A stretch of DNA of 64,000 bases from Salinigranum salinum (GTDB lineage Archaea; Halobacteriota; Halobacteria; Halobacteriales; Haloferacaceae): positions 1,426,001 to 1,490,000 of the forward strand of contig NZ_VTOJ01000001.1 in assembly GCF_009176545.1 (NCBI RefSeq), given 5' to 3'. Positions within the stretch are counted from its first letter, which is position 1; each line of letters begins with the position of its first letter. Positions 17,188 to 26,800 of this stretch are shown here, in pieces. The notes below the pieces were generated by a model, which was not told the DNA's origin, did no database searches, and saw only the letters and a list, made by a program, of their open reading frames with translations. The translations under genes and the position numbers were made by a program.

Positions 17188-17661
17188 ATGACCGACGACC
17201 TGACACGCCGGCTGGAAGCGGTCGAACGGGCGGTGACCGACGGCCACACAGACCTCGCGGGTGTCGCCGACGACGCCGCGGTCGCCGACCGGCTCGCCGC
17301 GGTCGAGCGACGGCTCGACGACGTCGAGACGCGACTCGACGACCTCGACGCGACGACGCAGGCGCTCCGCGGCTACCTCGGCGGCGTCGACGGCGTCACG
17401 GAGGACGTCGAACGCCGTGCCGACCTCGCACTGGCGAAGGCCGAGGCGATCGAGGCGGCCGTCTTCGACGACGACGACGGGCTCGCCGTCGAACGGCTCG
17501 ACGCCGGCAGGCAGAGGCCGGCTATCGACACCGACGACGACGAGGACTCGTCGACCGACCCGACCGGGTCACGGGAACCGACCGACAGCGCCGGCGGATC
17601 GGGACCGATCGACAGCGAGACGGCCCGTTCGCCGGTGGACCGCCTCCGGGACGTCCTGTGA
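17188..17661 (+). CDS. Coiled-coil protein (DUF7310-like), first gene of filament cluster
   Basis: 157 residues. Heptad-rich coiled coil in the first 100 residues (LTRRLEAVERAVTDGH, DRLAAVERRLDDVETRLDDL, VERRADLALAKAEAIE), then a disordered acidic tail (TDDDEDSSTDPTGSREP). There is no membrane segment or signal. The conserved position directly upstream of the secretion ATPase genes suggests an accessory scaffold or regulator of the machine; this is inference from context. Its TGA overlaps the GTG of the next gene (GTGA). Confidence 0.82.
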   Translation: MTDDLTRRLEAVERAVTDGHTDLAGVADDAAVADRLAAVERRLDDVETRLDDLDATTQALRGYLGGVDGVTEDVERRADLALAKAEAIEAAVFDDDDGLAVERLDAGRQRPAIDTDDDEDSSTDPTGSREPTDSAGGSGPIDSETARSPVDRLRDVL

Positions 17662-18254
17662 CCGCCGTCAGGACGCTCCTCACCGTCCTCGTCGCGGCGG
17701 CGCTCGTCGGTGCCTCGCTCCCCGCCGTCGACGACGCACGCGAGCAGCGGACGGCGATGCGGCTCGACGCGACGGCCACCCAGCTGTCGGACGCGGCCGC
17801 CACGCTCGTCGCCACCGACGATCCCGTCCCTCCCGGTGAACGAGGGGCGGCCAGAACGGTCGTCGTCACGATCCCTCGCGCCGGGTTCGCCGCCGCCCGT
17901 GCCGACTATCTCTCCGTCGGCGGCCTCCCCGGCGTGACAGCCCCCGCGACGATCGGCTACCGGGTCGCCGGGCAGCCACCACGACGGGTCGACGCTGGCG
18001 TGGCGTTCGTCACCGGCCCGGAGCCGCTCGTCCTCCCGCCCGGTCGCCACCGTCTCCGGCTGACGCTCGTCCGGACCCCGTCGGGGGTCGGCGTGCGCGT
18101 CCAGCCGGCGTTCCGCGAGTCGGGGCGGTCGGCACCTGCGACGCGGACGAACGTGTCGACGGCGACCCCGACGGATACGACCGAAACCGGTCGGCCGGCG
18201 CGGACGCACGAGCCGAACGTTCAAGTAGGAACACGCGGCCAGCGCGGTCCATGA
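17658..18254 (+). CDS. Membrane-anchored or secreted protein (DUF7311-like) of filament cluster
   Basis: 198 residues from GTG 17658. One N-terminal hydrophobic helix (LLTVLVAAALVGASLPAVDD) precedes an extracytoplasmic strand-rich domain (ARTVVVTIPRAGFAAARADY, GYRVAGQPPRRVDAGVAF, GRHRLRLTLVRTPSGVGVRV) and a Thr-rich tail. The hydrophobic entry lacks the R-G cleavage motif of the later pilin-like genes, so it may be a Sec-type or uncleaved anchor. It overlaps both neighbours by 4 bp (GTGA before, ATGA after), so the stoichiometry is probably linked to the ATPase. No known function. Confidence 0.85.
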   Translation: MTAVRTLLTVLVAAALVGASLPAVDDAREQRTAMRLDATATQLSDAAATLVATDDPVPPGERGAARTVVVTIPRAGFAAARADYLSVGGLPGVTAPATIGYRVAGQPPRRVDAGVAFVTGPEPLVLPPGRHRLRLTLVRTPSGVGVRVQPAFRESGRSAPATRTNVSTATPTDTTETGRPARTHEPNVQVGTRGQRGP

Positions 18255-20233
18255 TCCACTCGCCCCTCGCGACGCTCTCGACGACGCTCGGAGTCGCCAC
18301 GCTCGACACGGACGACGCCGCGTGCCGCTGTGACCCGTCGTTTCACGACCCGGCCGGAACGACTGGCGACCGCGGCACGGAGCTCCACGTCGACGCGTCG
18401 GACTGTCCCGGCGGCGGTGCTCTCGCCACGTCACCCGACTGTCGGGCGACGGCCGTCGACGCGCTGACCGAGCGGGACGTCGACGTCGTCCGCACCCGGG
18501 CCGGTGGCGTCGAGCGAACGTACCCCGCCGCTGCCACCGCGTTTCTCGTCGCCGCGGGTCGCTTCGTCGAGCAGGTGGAACACCACGACGCGGGGCTCGC
18601 CGCGCGGGCGACGCGCGATCCGCTGGGGGCCGCCCACGAGGCGACCGGCCGGGCGGGGCCGGTCGCACGCATCGCGGCCGAGACGGGGCTGGCACTCGGT
18701 GCTCAGCGGGCCCCGGACGAGGACGGCTACGAATCGGTGCTCCGGGCGTTCATCGCGCCGACGGTCGCCCGCTGTGACGTCGCCGTCGAGCCGCCCGCCG
18801 GGGCGACGCTGGTCGAGGGGTGGGAACTCGACTCCGGTGCGGCCGTCCGGTTGTACGACGTCCCCGAGCGACGCTCGGCGGGCGATCAGACGCGGTCTGC
18901 TGACGTCGACGGTGGCCGACGCTACCACCTCGTCCCCGCGTGGACGCGACTCGACGAGGACGCACTGGCGACGCTCGCTGCTGCCCGTCGACTGCTCGCC
19001 ACTGGTGGCGTCGAGGGGGGCCAGCGTGCGCCGGGCCGGGCGGTCAGACGCGTCGCCGCCGACGACGATCCCGTCGACCGTCTCGCGGCACTCCTCGCGA
19101 AACACACGCGCGGCCACGGGGTACTCGACGACCTGTTCGCCGACACGCGCGTCACGGACGTCTCCGTCACCGACCCGGTGGCCGACAACCCCGTCCGCGT
19201 GGTCGTCGACGGCGAGCGGCTGCCGACGAACGTCAACCTCTCGCCGGACGGTGCGGCGGCGCTCGCCTCGCGGTTCCGTCGGGCCTCGGGACGGGCGTTC
19301 TCGCGGGCGACACCGACGCTCGACGCGACGGTCGAGACGTCGAACGGCCACCGGGTCAGGGTCGCCGGGGTGGCGCCCCCCGCGAGCGAGGGACTCGGCT
19401 TCGCCTTCCGGACGCACGACGAGACGGCCTGGACGCTCGCACGGCTCGTCGCGTGCGGGACGCTCCCGGCAGCCGCGGCGGGACTGCTCTCCGTCGCCGT
19501 CGAGCGCGGCGCGGCGGCGCTCGTCGCGGGACCGCGCGGTGCGGGCAAGACGACGGCCCTCGGGGCGCTCCTCTGGGAGCTCCCGGCGTCGACGCGGGTC
19601 GTCGCCGTCGAGGACACGCCGGAGCTCCCCGTCTCGGCGCTGCAGGCGGCCGGTCGAGACGTCCAGTCGATCCGGACCGCCCTCGACGACGGGGCGGTGC
19701 TCTCGCCCACGGAGGCGCTCCGTGCAGCACTCCGTCTCGGTGACGGTGCGCTCGTCGTCGGCGAGGTGCGCGGCGAGGAGGCGGCCACGCTGTACGAGGC
19801 GATGCGCGTCGGCGCGGCCGACGGGGCGGTGCTCGGCACGATCCACGGCGTCGGCGGCGACGCCGTTCGCGACCGAATGGTCACCGACCTGGGCGTCTCC
19901 GAACGCGCCTTCGGCGCGACCGACCTCGTCGTGACGCTCACGGCCCGCGCGGGGCGGCGCGTGACGCTCGTCGAAGAGGTGCGGCCGACGGCCGACGGCG
20001 TTCACTTCGTCCCGCTGTTCGAGACGGACGGGGTCGACGGCGACGGCGACAGTGCGGACCACCTGCTCCGGGCGACGGGCGTCGTCGACCGCGGCGAGAG
20101 CGCGCTCGTCGCAGACCTCGCCGCGCCCGACGAGTCGTACGCGGACGTCCGCGGGCATCTCGACCGTCGCGTCGCGGCCATCGAACGTCTCGCGGACGCC
20201 GGACTCACGGACCCGGACGACGGGGGGTACTGA
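18251..20233 (+). CDS. Type II/IV secretion system ATPase (TadA/PilB/GspE family)
   Basis: 660 residues. The motor domain is intact: Walker A GPRGAGKTT (about 427-435), Asp box VVAVEDTPELP, Walker B GDGALVVGEVRGEEA and His box LGTIHGVGGDAVRDRM. The N-terminal domain is divergent and has four Cys in the first 65 residues (C25, C27, C52, C64; CRC...DC...DC), which could bind zinc. Hexameric ATPases of this family power assembly of type IV pili, archaella or Tad pili from the cytoplasmic face. The genes on both sides (platform protein, pilin-like proteins) support that role here. Overlaps the previous gene by ATGA. Confidence 0.93.
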   Translation: MIHSPLATLSTTLGVATLDTDDAACRCDPSFHDPAGTTGDRGTELHVDASDCPGGGALATSPDCRATAVDALTERDVDVVRTRAGGVERTYPAAATAFLVAAGRFVEQVEHHDAGLAARATRDPLGAAHEATGRAGPVARIAAETGLALGAQRAPDEDGYESVLRAFIAPTVARCDVAVEPPAGATLVEGWELDSGAAVRLYDVPERRSAGDQTRSADVDGGRRYHLVPAWTRLDEDALATLAAARRLLATGGVEGGQRAPGRAVRRVAADDDPVDRLAALLAKHTRGHGVLDDLFADTRVTDVSVTDPVADNPVRVVVDGERLPTNVNLSPDGAAALASRFRRASGRAFSRATPTLDATVETSNGHRVRVAGVAPPASEGLGFAFRTHDETAWTLARLVACGTLPAAAAGLLSVAVERGAAALVAGPRGAGKTTALGALLWELPASTRVVAVEDTPELPVSALQAAGRDVQSIRTALDDGAVLSPTEALRAALRLGDGALVVGEVRGEEAATLYEAMRVGAADGAVLGTIHGVGGDAVRDRMVTDLGVSERAFGATDLVVTLTARAGRRVTLVEEVRPTADGVHFVPLFETDGVDGDGDSADHLLRATGVVDRGESALVADLAAPDESYADVRGHLDRRVAAIERLADAGLTDPDDGGY

Positions 20234-20234
20234 G

Positions 20235-21950
20235 ATGTCGGCGACGCTGGTCCGGACGACCCGTGCGCTCGCCCGGCTCTGGCCCGCGGACGTGACCGAC
20301 CCCGATCCGGCGCTCGAACGGCAGCTCTCGTTCCTCGGCGTGCCGCTCTCTGCGGCCGACGTGCTCCGCGCCGGCTACGCCGGCGGTGCTGTCGTCGCGC
20401 TCCTCGTCGGGACCGTGGCCGTCGCGGGCGGCGTCGTCACCCACCTCGCCGTCGTCGTCGCCGCGACCGTCGGGCTCGCGGTCGTCCACGGCGTCCACCG
20501 GACGCCCGCCGCGCTCGCCGCCGTCGAACGGACCCGGGCGCTCTGTGCGACGAGCGACCTCGTCGGGCGCGTGGTGCTCCACGCGCGGATCACCGGTGCC
20601 GTGGAGCCGGCGGCCGTCTTCGCCGCCAGAACGGGTGAGGGTCCGCTCGCCCGGAGTCTCGACGACCACGTCCGCCGTGCCGCGGGCGTCCCGGGGAGCG
20701 GGCTGGAAACGTTCGCGGCCGCGTGGCGGCCCTGGTTCCCCGCACTCGACCGGGCCGTCGAACTCGTCACGACGGCCGTCGACGCCCCGTCCGGGGAGCG
20801 CCCGGCGCTGTTCGACGCGGCGCTCGAAACCGTGGTCGACGCCACGCACGAGCGTATGGCGTCGTTCGCCGCCGACGTGCGAGGACCAGCCACCGCCGTC
20901 TACGCGTTCGGCGTCCTGCTCCCCCTGGCGCTCGTCGGCGTCCTCCCCGCCGCCCGCGTCGCCGGGACCGGCGTCTCGCTGACCACGCTCGCCGTCGTGT
21001 ACGACCTCCTGCTCCCCACCGCCCTGCTCGCGGCGTCGGCGTGGCTGCTCGTGCGCCGTCCCGTGACGTTCGCGACGCCGTCGGTCCCCCGGGACCACCC
21101 CGACGCACGAGTACCGTGGTGGCGTCCCGTGATCGCGGGCGTCGCGACGGCGGGCCTGTGCTGGCTCGTCGCGACCGCCCTCGTCGGTGCGTGGGCCGCC
21201 CCCGTGACGGGGGTCGGGTCGGGGATCGGTGCGGCACTCGTCGTTCGGTTCCACCCCGCCGTCGGCGTCCGCGCCCACGCCCGAGCGATCGAGGACGGTC
21301 TCCCCGACGCGCTCGCGGTCGTCGGCCGCCGGGTTCGCGACGGGACGTCGGTCGAGGCCGCCGTCGCGGCGACCGGTGCGGAACTCTCCGGCGAGGCGGC
21401 CGAACTGTTCGCCACGGCGTCGGGGATCCAGCGACGCCTCGGCGTCACGCTCCGGGAGGCGTTCTTCGGCGAGTTCGGTGCCCTCTCGACCCTGCCGAGC
21501 CCGCGGACTCGAGCGGCCGCGGCGCTGTTGTCGGTCGCGGCCGTCGAGGGCCGACCGGCCGGCGACACCGTCGTCGCGATGGCCGATCAGCTCCGTTCGC
21601 TCGAACGCGCTGAACAGGCCGGACGGCGCGAACTCGCGGCCGTGAGCGGGACGCTCGCCAACACAGCCGCCGCGTTCGGGCCGCTCGTCGGAGGGGCGAC
21701 GGTCGCGCTCGCCGCGCGGATGGCACGCGTCGAGGCCGGACCGACCGTCGGCGACGCCTTCTCCGTCCCCGGGCTGGGAACCGTCATCGGGGGGTACGTC
21801 CTCGTCATGGCGGCGACACTGACCGCGCTGGCGACCGGGCTCGAGTCGGGGCTCGATCCGACGCGTCTCGGCTACCGCGTCGGCGTCGCGCTCGTCCTCG
21901 CGGCCGTGACGTTCCTCGTCGGTTTCGTCGCCGCCGGCCTGCTGGTGTGA
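20235..21950 (+). CDS. Type II secretion F/TadC-like membrane platform protein
   Basis: 571 residues, starting one base after the ATPase stop. Two GspF/TadC-like halves, each with a cytosolic helical domain and paired transmembrane helices. The first half holds SGLETFAAAWRPWFPALDRA, the second SIEDGLPDALAVVGRRVRDG-like spacing (residues about 350-375) with GTSVEAAVAATG, LRSLERAEQAGRRELAAV and helices at about 500-570. The protein forms the inner-membrane base that the ATPase acts on to insert pilins. It is larger than single-domain bacterial TadB or TadC and resembles a TadB-TadC tandem as in archaeal PilC. Confidence 0.9.
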   Translation: MSATLVRTTRALARLWPADVTDPDPALERQLSFLGVPLSAADVLRAGYAGGAVVALLVGTVAVAGGVVTHLAVVVAATVGLAVVHGVHRTPAALAAVERTRALCATSDLVGRVVLHARITGAVEPAAVFAARTGEGPLARSLDDHVRRAAGVPGSGLETFAAAWRPWFPALDRAVELVTTAVDAPSGERPALFDAALETVVDATHERMASFAADVRGPATAVYAFGVLLPLALVGVLPAARVAGTGVSLTTLAVVYDLLLPTALLAASAWLLVRRPVTFATPSVPRDHPDARVPWWRPVIAGVATAGLCWLVATALVGAWAAPVTGVGSGIGAALVVRFHPAVGVRAHARAIEDGLPDALAVVGRRVRDGTSVEAAVAATGAELSGEAAELFATASGIQRRLGVTLREAFFGEFGALSTLPSPRTRAAAALLSVAAVEGRPAGDTVVAMADQLRSLERAEQAGRRELAAVSGTLANTAAAFGPLVGGATVALAARMARVEAGPTVGDAFSVPGLGTVIGGYVLVMAATLTALATGLESGLDPTRLGYRVGVALVLAAVTFLVGFVAAGLLV

Positions 21951-21970
21951 GCCGTCGGCGCGTGAGGGTT

Positions 21971-21976
21971 TTTATA
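21971..21976 (+). promoter_or_regulatory. TATA-like box for pilin-like gene set
   Basis: TTTATA, preceded by more T residues, is centred about 26 nt before ATG 21999. It suggests that the membrane/pilin-like genes can be transcribed apart from the motor genes. Confidence 0.6.
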
Positions 21977-21998
21977 CGAACGGGCGGCCAGACGGCCC

Positions 21999-22532
21999 AT
22001 GTTCGACACCCCGATCGACGCGTGGTACGCCTGGCTCGGTCTCTCGGTGGCGACGCTCGTCGTGTTCGGCGTGGTGACCGCGTTCCCGGCGACTCCAGCG
22101 CCGGACGCGGCCGGTCTCGCGGAGACGATCGACCAGGTGGCGACGAGCGACTACGACACCACTGCTCGCCACCCGATCACCGCTCGCACGGTACGGCTCG
22201 GTCCCCGACGCGTCGGCCTCCGAAACGACGCCGGGACGACACACGCGACACTCGCCTACCCCGTCGTCCCCGTCGTGGGTGGGACGCCGCTCGCCCGCGT
22301 CCTTCGTGGGGCCGCCCCTTCGGCGACCTTCGAGTCGCCGCAGGCGTTCGCACGGGCGGCCGAAACCGCCCGGGAACGACCCCCACAGTGGCGACCTGCC
22401 GGCGAGGCGGTCGTCGTCCGTCGTCTCACCTGGGCCGGCGTCGACGTGACGCTCGTCGGCACCGTTTCGGACGGTGAACTGCCCGCCGTCGATGCGGCGG
22501 TACGGTCGCAGGCGCGAGGTGAACGCGCGTGA
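21999..22532 (+). CDS. Single-span membrane protein of filament cluster (DUF7283-like)
   Basis: 177 residues. A single hydrophobic helix sits at the N terminus (WYAWLGLSVATLVVFGVVTA) followed by an extracytoplasmic domain with several beta stretches (ITARTVRLGPRRVGLRNDAG, GEAVVVRRLTWAGVDVTLVG). There is no R-G cleavage motif before the helix, so it is probably anchored. It begins a set of four overlapping genes and has its own TATA-like box. Its stop overlaps the next start (GTGA). Role unknown; the position suggests a minor-pilin or assembly factor. Confidence 0.85.
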   Translation: MFDTPIDAWYAWLGLSVATLVVFGVVTAFPATPAPDAAGLAETIDQVATSDYDTTARHPITARTVRLGPRRVGLRNDAGTTHATLAYPVVPVVGGTPLARVLRGAAPSATFESPQAFARAAETARERPPQWRPAGEAVVVRRLTWAGVDVTLVGTVSDGELPAVDAAVRSQARGERA

Positions 22533-22999
22533 CTGCGAGCAGCCGTCACGCGACCGGTTCGACCTGCCGTCCGACGCGGCCCAGCGGTGCCGCGGGTCGC
22601 CGCGCACGAACCGGTGACGTCACCGGCCGCCGTGGACAGGTCGAGCCGCTCGCGGCGCTCGCGGCGCTCTTCGCCGTCTGTGTCGGCCTCTCCGTGTACG
22701 CGGTCGTCCTCGCCGACGCGGGCCACCCGACGGAACGCGATCTGGCGGAGCCGACGCTCGCGGCCGTCGACGACGCGGTCTCGGTCGGCGGGGTCGTCCA
22801 CCCGCAGCGTCTCGACCGGGCGCTCGCCAGCGGACCGTCGGGTTGGCGACTCAACGTCACCGTCGCGACCGACGACGCGCGGTGGACGGTCGGTCCGTCT
22901 CCGACCGTGGTCGGTGACCGATCCTCCCGCCGCGTGAGCGTGCGACTCGGCCCCGGACGCGTCCGTGTCGGCCACCTCCGCGTGGTGGTGTGGCGATGA
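22529..22999 (+). CDS. Pilin-like protein with class III-type signal (DUF7285-like)
   Basis: 156 residues from GTG 22529. A basic leader of about 35 residues ends in GRRG and is followed by QVEPLAALAALFAVCVGLSV, a 20-plus-residue hydrophobic stretch; this is the arrangement cut by archaeal prepilin peptidase (PibD/FlaK) after Gly. The mature part is short and strand-rich (GWRLNVTVATDDARWTVG, RVSVRLGPGRVRVGHLRVVV). The leader is long for a prepilin and no internal in-frame ATG/GTG shortens it. Overlaps both neighbours by 4 bp. Confidence 0.82.
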   Translation: MTASSRHATGSTCRPTRPSGAAGRRARTGDVTGRRGQVEPLAALAALFAVCVGLSVYAVVLADAGHPTERDLAEPTLAAVDDAVSVGGVVHPQRLDRALASGPSGWRLNVTVATDDARWTVGPSPTVVGDRSSRRVSVRLGPGRVRVGHLRVVVWR

Positions 23000-23895
23000 T
23001 TTCGGATCGTCGTGGCGTCAGCACGGTCGTCGACACGGCGCTGTTCCTCCTGCTCGTCAGCGCGGCCGTTCTCGGCGTCGCGACCGCGAGTGCCGACGGG
23101 ATCGGCGGCTCCGGCGACGACGGTGCGGGCGACCCGGCGCTCACCGACCGCGACGAGGCCACCGTGGAGACGCTCGCGACGTCGACTGCGACCGTCCGGT
23201 ACGACCTCGGAGTCGACCGCCGGACGAACGCGACGGTGACGCGCGTCCGGCACGGGAGTCTGGCCGGACTCCTGGCGGAGGCCGCCGTGGCCACGATCGC
23301 GGTCGACGACCGCCGTCTCTCCCCGTTCGCCGAGGGGTTCGTCGTCGGTGTCAGCGAGGCCGTCCGCCCGACGCTCGACGGCCGGACGCAGGTGGTGGCG
23401 ACGTGGACGCCGTTCCCCGGATCGAACCTCCGGGGGCGGGTCGTCGTCGGTCCCTCGCCGCCACCCGGCGCGGCGATCCACGCCGCGACGCTCTCGGTCG
23501 ACAGCGGCCTCCCACCGGCCCGCGAGGCTGCGCTCGCCGCGACGGACGCGGGCCACGGCGGCGTCGCCGACGCCGTCGCTCGGCACACCGTTCGCGGGCT
23601 GTTTCCGGTGCGGCGGACTCGGGTTGCGCTCGACGGGGGAACTGGCGACGACGACACCGGCGACGGCGACACCGTCGACGCCACTGTCACTCGCACCCGG
23701 TTCGAGCGGACCGCGTCGGCGTACGGTTCGGACGCCGCGCTCGAGACCGGCGTCGTGCCGGCGACCGCCGACCTCTCGGCGGCGGTCGCGAACCGATCGG
23801 AGACGACGCTCCGTCAGCGGTTCGAGACGCCGCGGACGGCGGCCGAGTCGGTTCGGACCGGTCGCGTCACGATCGTCGTCAGGACGTGGTCCTGA
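22996..23895 (+). CDS. Pilin-like protein with class III-type signal (DUF7284-like)
   Basis: 299 residues. The N terminus MISDRRG followed by VSTVVDTALFLLLVSAAVLG is a short, textbook class III signal layout: basic residues, Gly, then a hydrophobic stalk with an acidic residue at +6. The pattern also recalls TadE/TadF pseudopilins. The ectodomain is Thr/Ala-rich with an acidic loop (GDDDTGDGDTVDATV) and potential N-glycosylation sites (NAT). ATG 22996 overlaps the previous stop (ATGA); a GTG 6 bp upstream is a weaker alternative. Its TGA shares one base with the next ATG. Confidence 0.85.
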   Translation: MISDRRGVSTVVDTALFLLLVSAAVLGVATASADGIGGSGDDGAGDPALTDRDEATVETLATSTATVRYDLGVDRRTNATVTRVRHGSLAGLLAEAAVATIAVDDRRLSPFAEGFVVGVSEAVRPTLDGRTQVVATWTPFPGSNLRGRVVVGPSPPPGAAIHAATLSVDSGLPPAREAALAATDAGHGGVADAVARHTVRGLFPVRRTRVALDGGTGDDDTGDGDTVDATVTRTRFERTASAYGSDAALETGVVPATADLSAAVANRSETTLRQRFETPRTAAESVRTGRVTIVVRTWS

Positions 23896-26800
23896 TGCGG
23901 CTGGCAGACGACACCCGAGGCCGGATCCCGTTCGCGCTCGTCGGCGTGTTGCTCCTCCTCGGCAGCACGACGTACGCGACCACGCTCGCGACCGACGGCG
24001 TCCGGGTCGACCGCGACGTCGAGGTGGCGATGGACCGGGCGACGGCGGCATCGGAGACGGCGCTCCGGACCGCCGTTTCGCGCGCCGCCCGCGACGCTGC
24101 GCGGACGCCCGTGGTCGCGCCGGCGAGCAACTCCTGGGGCGACGTGTTGAACGACTCCCGCCCGTTCCGGGACAGCTTCCGCGTTCGGATCTACGCTGCC
24201 GCCCGCGAGGGCTTCGATCGGGCGGCGTACACGCACGGCGACGTCACGGCGGCGGCGTCTCTCCCGCCGACGCCGACGCCAGCGGCGCTCGACGCCGAAC
24301 TCGACCGGATCACCGTCGTCGGCGTCGAGAACGGCACCGCCCTGCGCGTCACGGTCCGAAACGTCTCGGTGGTCGCCCGGCAGGACGGACAGGTCGTCGC
24401 CCGCGAGACCCGGAACCGCACCGTCACCGTCGCGACGCCGGTGCTGGCCATGCACGACCGCACCGTCCGGTTCGAGCGCTCGCTCGAACGCGGCCCACTC
24501 GAGGGCCGTGGGCTCGGCCGCAGGCTCACCGCTCGACTGTACCCGCTGGCCTGGGCCCGCGGCTACGCCCAGTGGAGCGGTCTCCCGATCAGCAACGTCC
24601 TGTCCACGCGGCACGTGGGTGTGGCGACCAACGGGGCCGTACTCGAACTCCAGCGCGAGGCGTACGGTCGGTCGGACCCGACGGGGCGGGTGGGGTACAC
24701 GCGAGCGCTGGTCAGACTCGGCGTAGCGGACGCCCGTCAGGGCGTGAGCTCACCCGCGACGAGCGTCGCGGCGAGCCTCACGGACTCCGCGGGAACCCTC
24801 GATCCGAACGACGTTCCCGAACGCGTCCCGCGCCTCGCGGTTTCGGACGCACCCGGTCCCGACGACGAGATGACGGTGGGGGTGAACGAGACCGCCGACC
24901 GTGCGTTCGTCGCGTTCCTCGTCGGGAGCGGCGGTCCCGGGTTCGACGACACGCTCGCGCGAGCGTACAGCGCGGAACTCCGGGCGCGGACGACGGCCAC
25001 GTTGCTGGAGACGGAGTCGTGGCCCCGGCCACGAGCGCCGTCGCCCGGCGCGACCCTCGAAGACGAGACAGTCCAGCGCGACGCGACGGTGGCCCCCGGC
25101 GACGGACCGCTCCCGCCGACCGTCGGCGGCTGGACCCGGTTCCGGAACGCGACTCGCGAGGTGACCGTCACCCACCGCATCGAGTGGACCTGGGCGCGAG
25201 GCAACGAGACTGTCACCCGGACGGCGACAGTGACCGAACGGTACGCGGTCGGCGTCGCCGTCGACGCACGCCCGATGCGACTCGAGAGTGTTCCGGAGCG
25301 CCCGATCGACCCGCTGTTCGAGCGCGGCGGCGCGCTGGACGGTCCCAACCTCGCGGACGCCCCCGACCGATCGACGCGGTTCGTGGGCGCTCACGGCGGT
25401 GTCGAGAGCATCGCAGCCCGGCGCGCGCTCGCCGGTTCGCACGAGCCCAACGGGACAGTCACCGGCGACCGTCCCGCCGACCTCGACGGGTGGGTGTACG
25501 ACGACCTCGCGTCGCTCCGGCGCGAGGTCAGGAACGTCTCCGTGGCCGTCCCTGCCTCGCGTGCGGCGACGGGATCGGCGAACCCTTCGGCTCGACTCGC
25601 CGACCGCCTCCGCGAGCGCCGCTCAGCCCTCGTCGCCGCTCCCGCTCGATACGACGGCGTCGCCGACCGGGCACGCGTCGCCGCCCGTGCGGCGTATCTC
25701 GATCGGGTCATCGCGCGTCTGGACGGCCGGACGACGGCCACGACGGACGCGAACGCCCGGCTCGTCGAATACCTCCGGACGCGCGACGTCGACCTGCCCG
25801 GTCGGACGACCGACGTGTTGACGAACCGGACGGCGATCCCCCGCGACTCGCCCCCCGTCGCGGGTCCGCTCGGCGGCGAAGACGTGTTCGTCCCGCAGGG
25901 CGGTCCCGCGTACCTCGACGTACGAGGGATCGACGAGAGCGACGCCGCCTGGACCGAACGGACCGGGACGGACTACCCGCTGGCGACGCGCAACGTCAAC
26001 GTCTTCACCGTCCCGTACGGTGACGCCGCGGACGCCGTCGTCGGCTCCGTCGCCGGAGCGAAGACCGTCCGGCTGCACACGGCCGCCCTGACGCTCCGGG
26101 CCGCCGAGAACGTCGCCGCTGCCGACGCGAACGCCGACCTCCGAACCAGGCGGGCCCTCCTGCGCGGGGAGATCAACGACTCGCTCGTGGCAGTCGACCA
26201 GCGGGTGGACGACGTGCTGTTTCGGGAGACGTCGCTCGGCCCGCACGAGCGCCGCCGCGCCGTCGACGACGCGTTCGCCCGATGGGATCGCCCCTCGGCC
26301 AGGGCGCTCGCGGTCACGAACGGCTCGTTCGTCCCGGCGGTCGTCGACGAGGCCGGTGTCGAGGGCCGCGCCGCCGACCGACTCCGCGTCCACCTCCGCG
26401 TCGCCGTCGCCGACCTGCGCGACTCCCCGGAGACGCGCGTCGACCACCGGCCCGTCAACAGCACGGCGAGCACCGTCCGGCGGGTGTCGACGACCGTCGC
26501 CACCGAGGCGCTCGGAACCGCCGTCGCGAACGGCACCGAGCGGCTCGCCGCCCGGACGAAGGGGACGGCAGTCGTCCTCCCGGCGGGACTCCCGTTGCTC
26601 CCGACGCCCGCGAACTGGTACGCCACGGTGAACGTCTGGACGGTCAGCGTCCGGGGCGAGTATCCGCGGTTCGCGGTCCGGAGCCGCCGGGGCGCTCCCG
26701 GTGAGACCGTCACGTACGTCCGCGACGGTGGCGTCGCGGCGCTCGACCTCGACGGGGACGGCGGGACGGAGGCACTCGGCACGGCCGAACGCGTCGACGT

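Noticed and set aside
22965..23894. Extension of the giant pilin-like gene upstream to 22965 in the same frame
   Set aside because: The upstream part is Arg/Gly-rich noise overlapping two coupled genes in another frame. The ATG at 23895 gives a clean signal-like N terminus and a TGATG junction.
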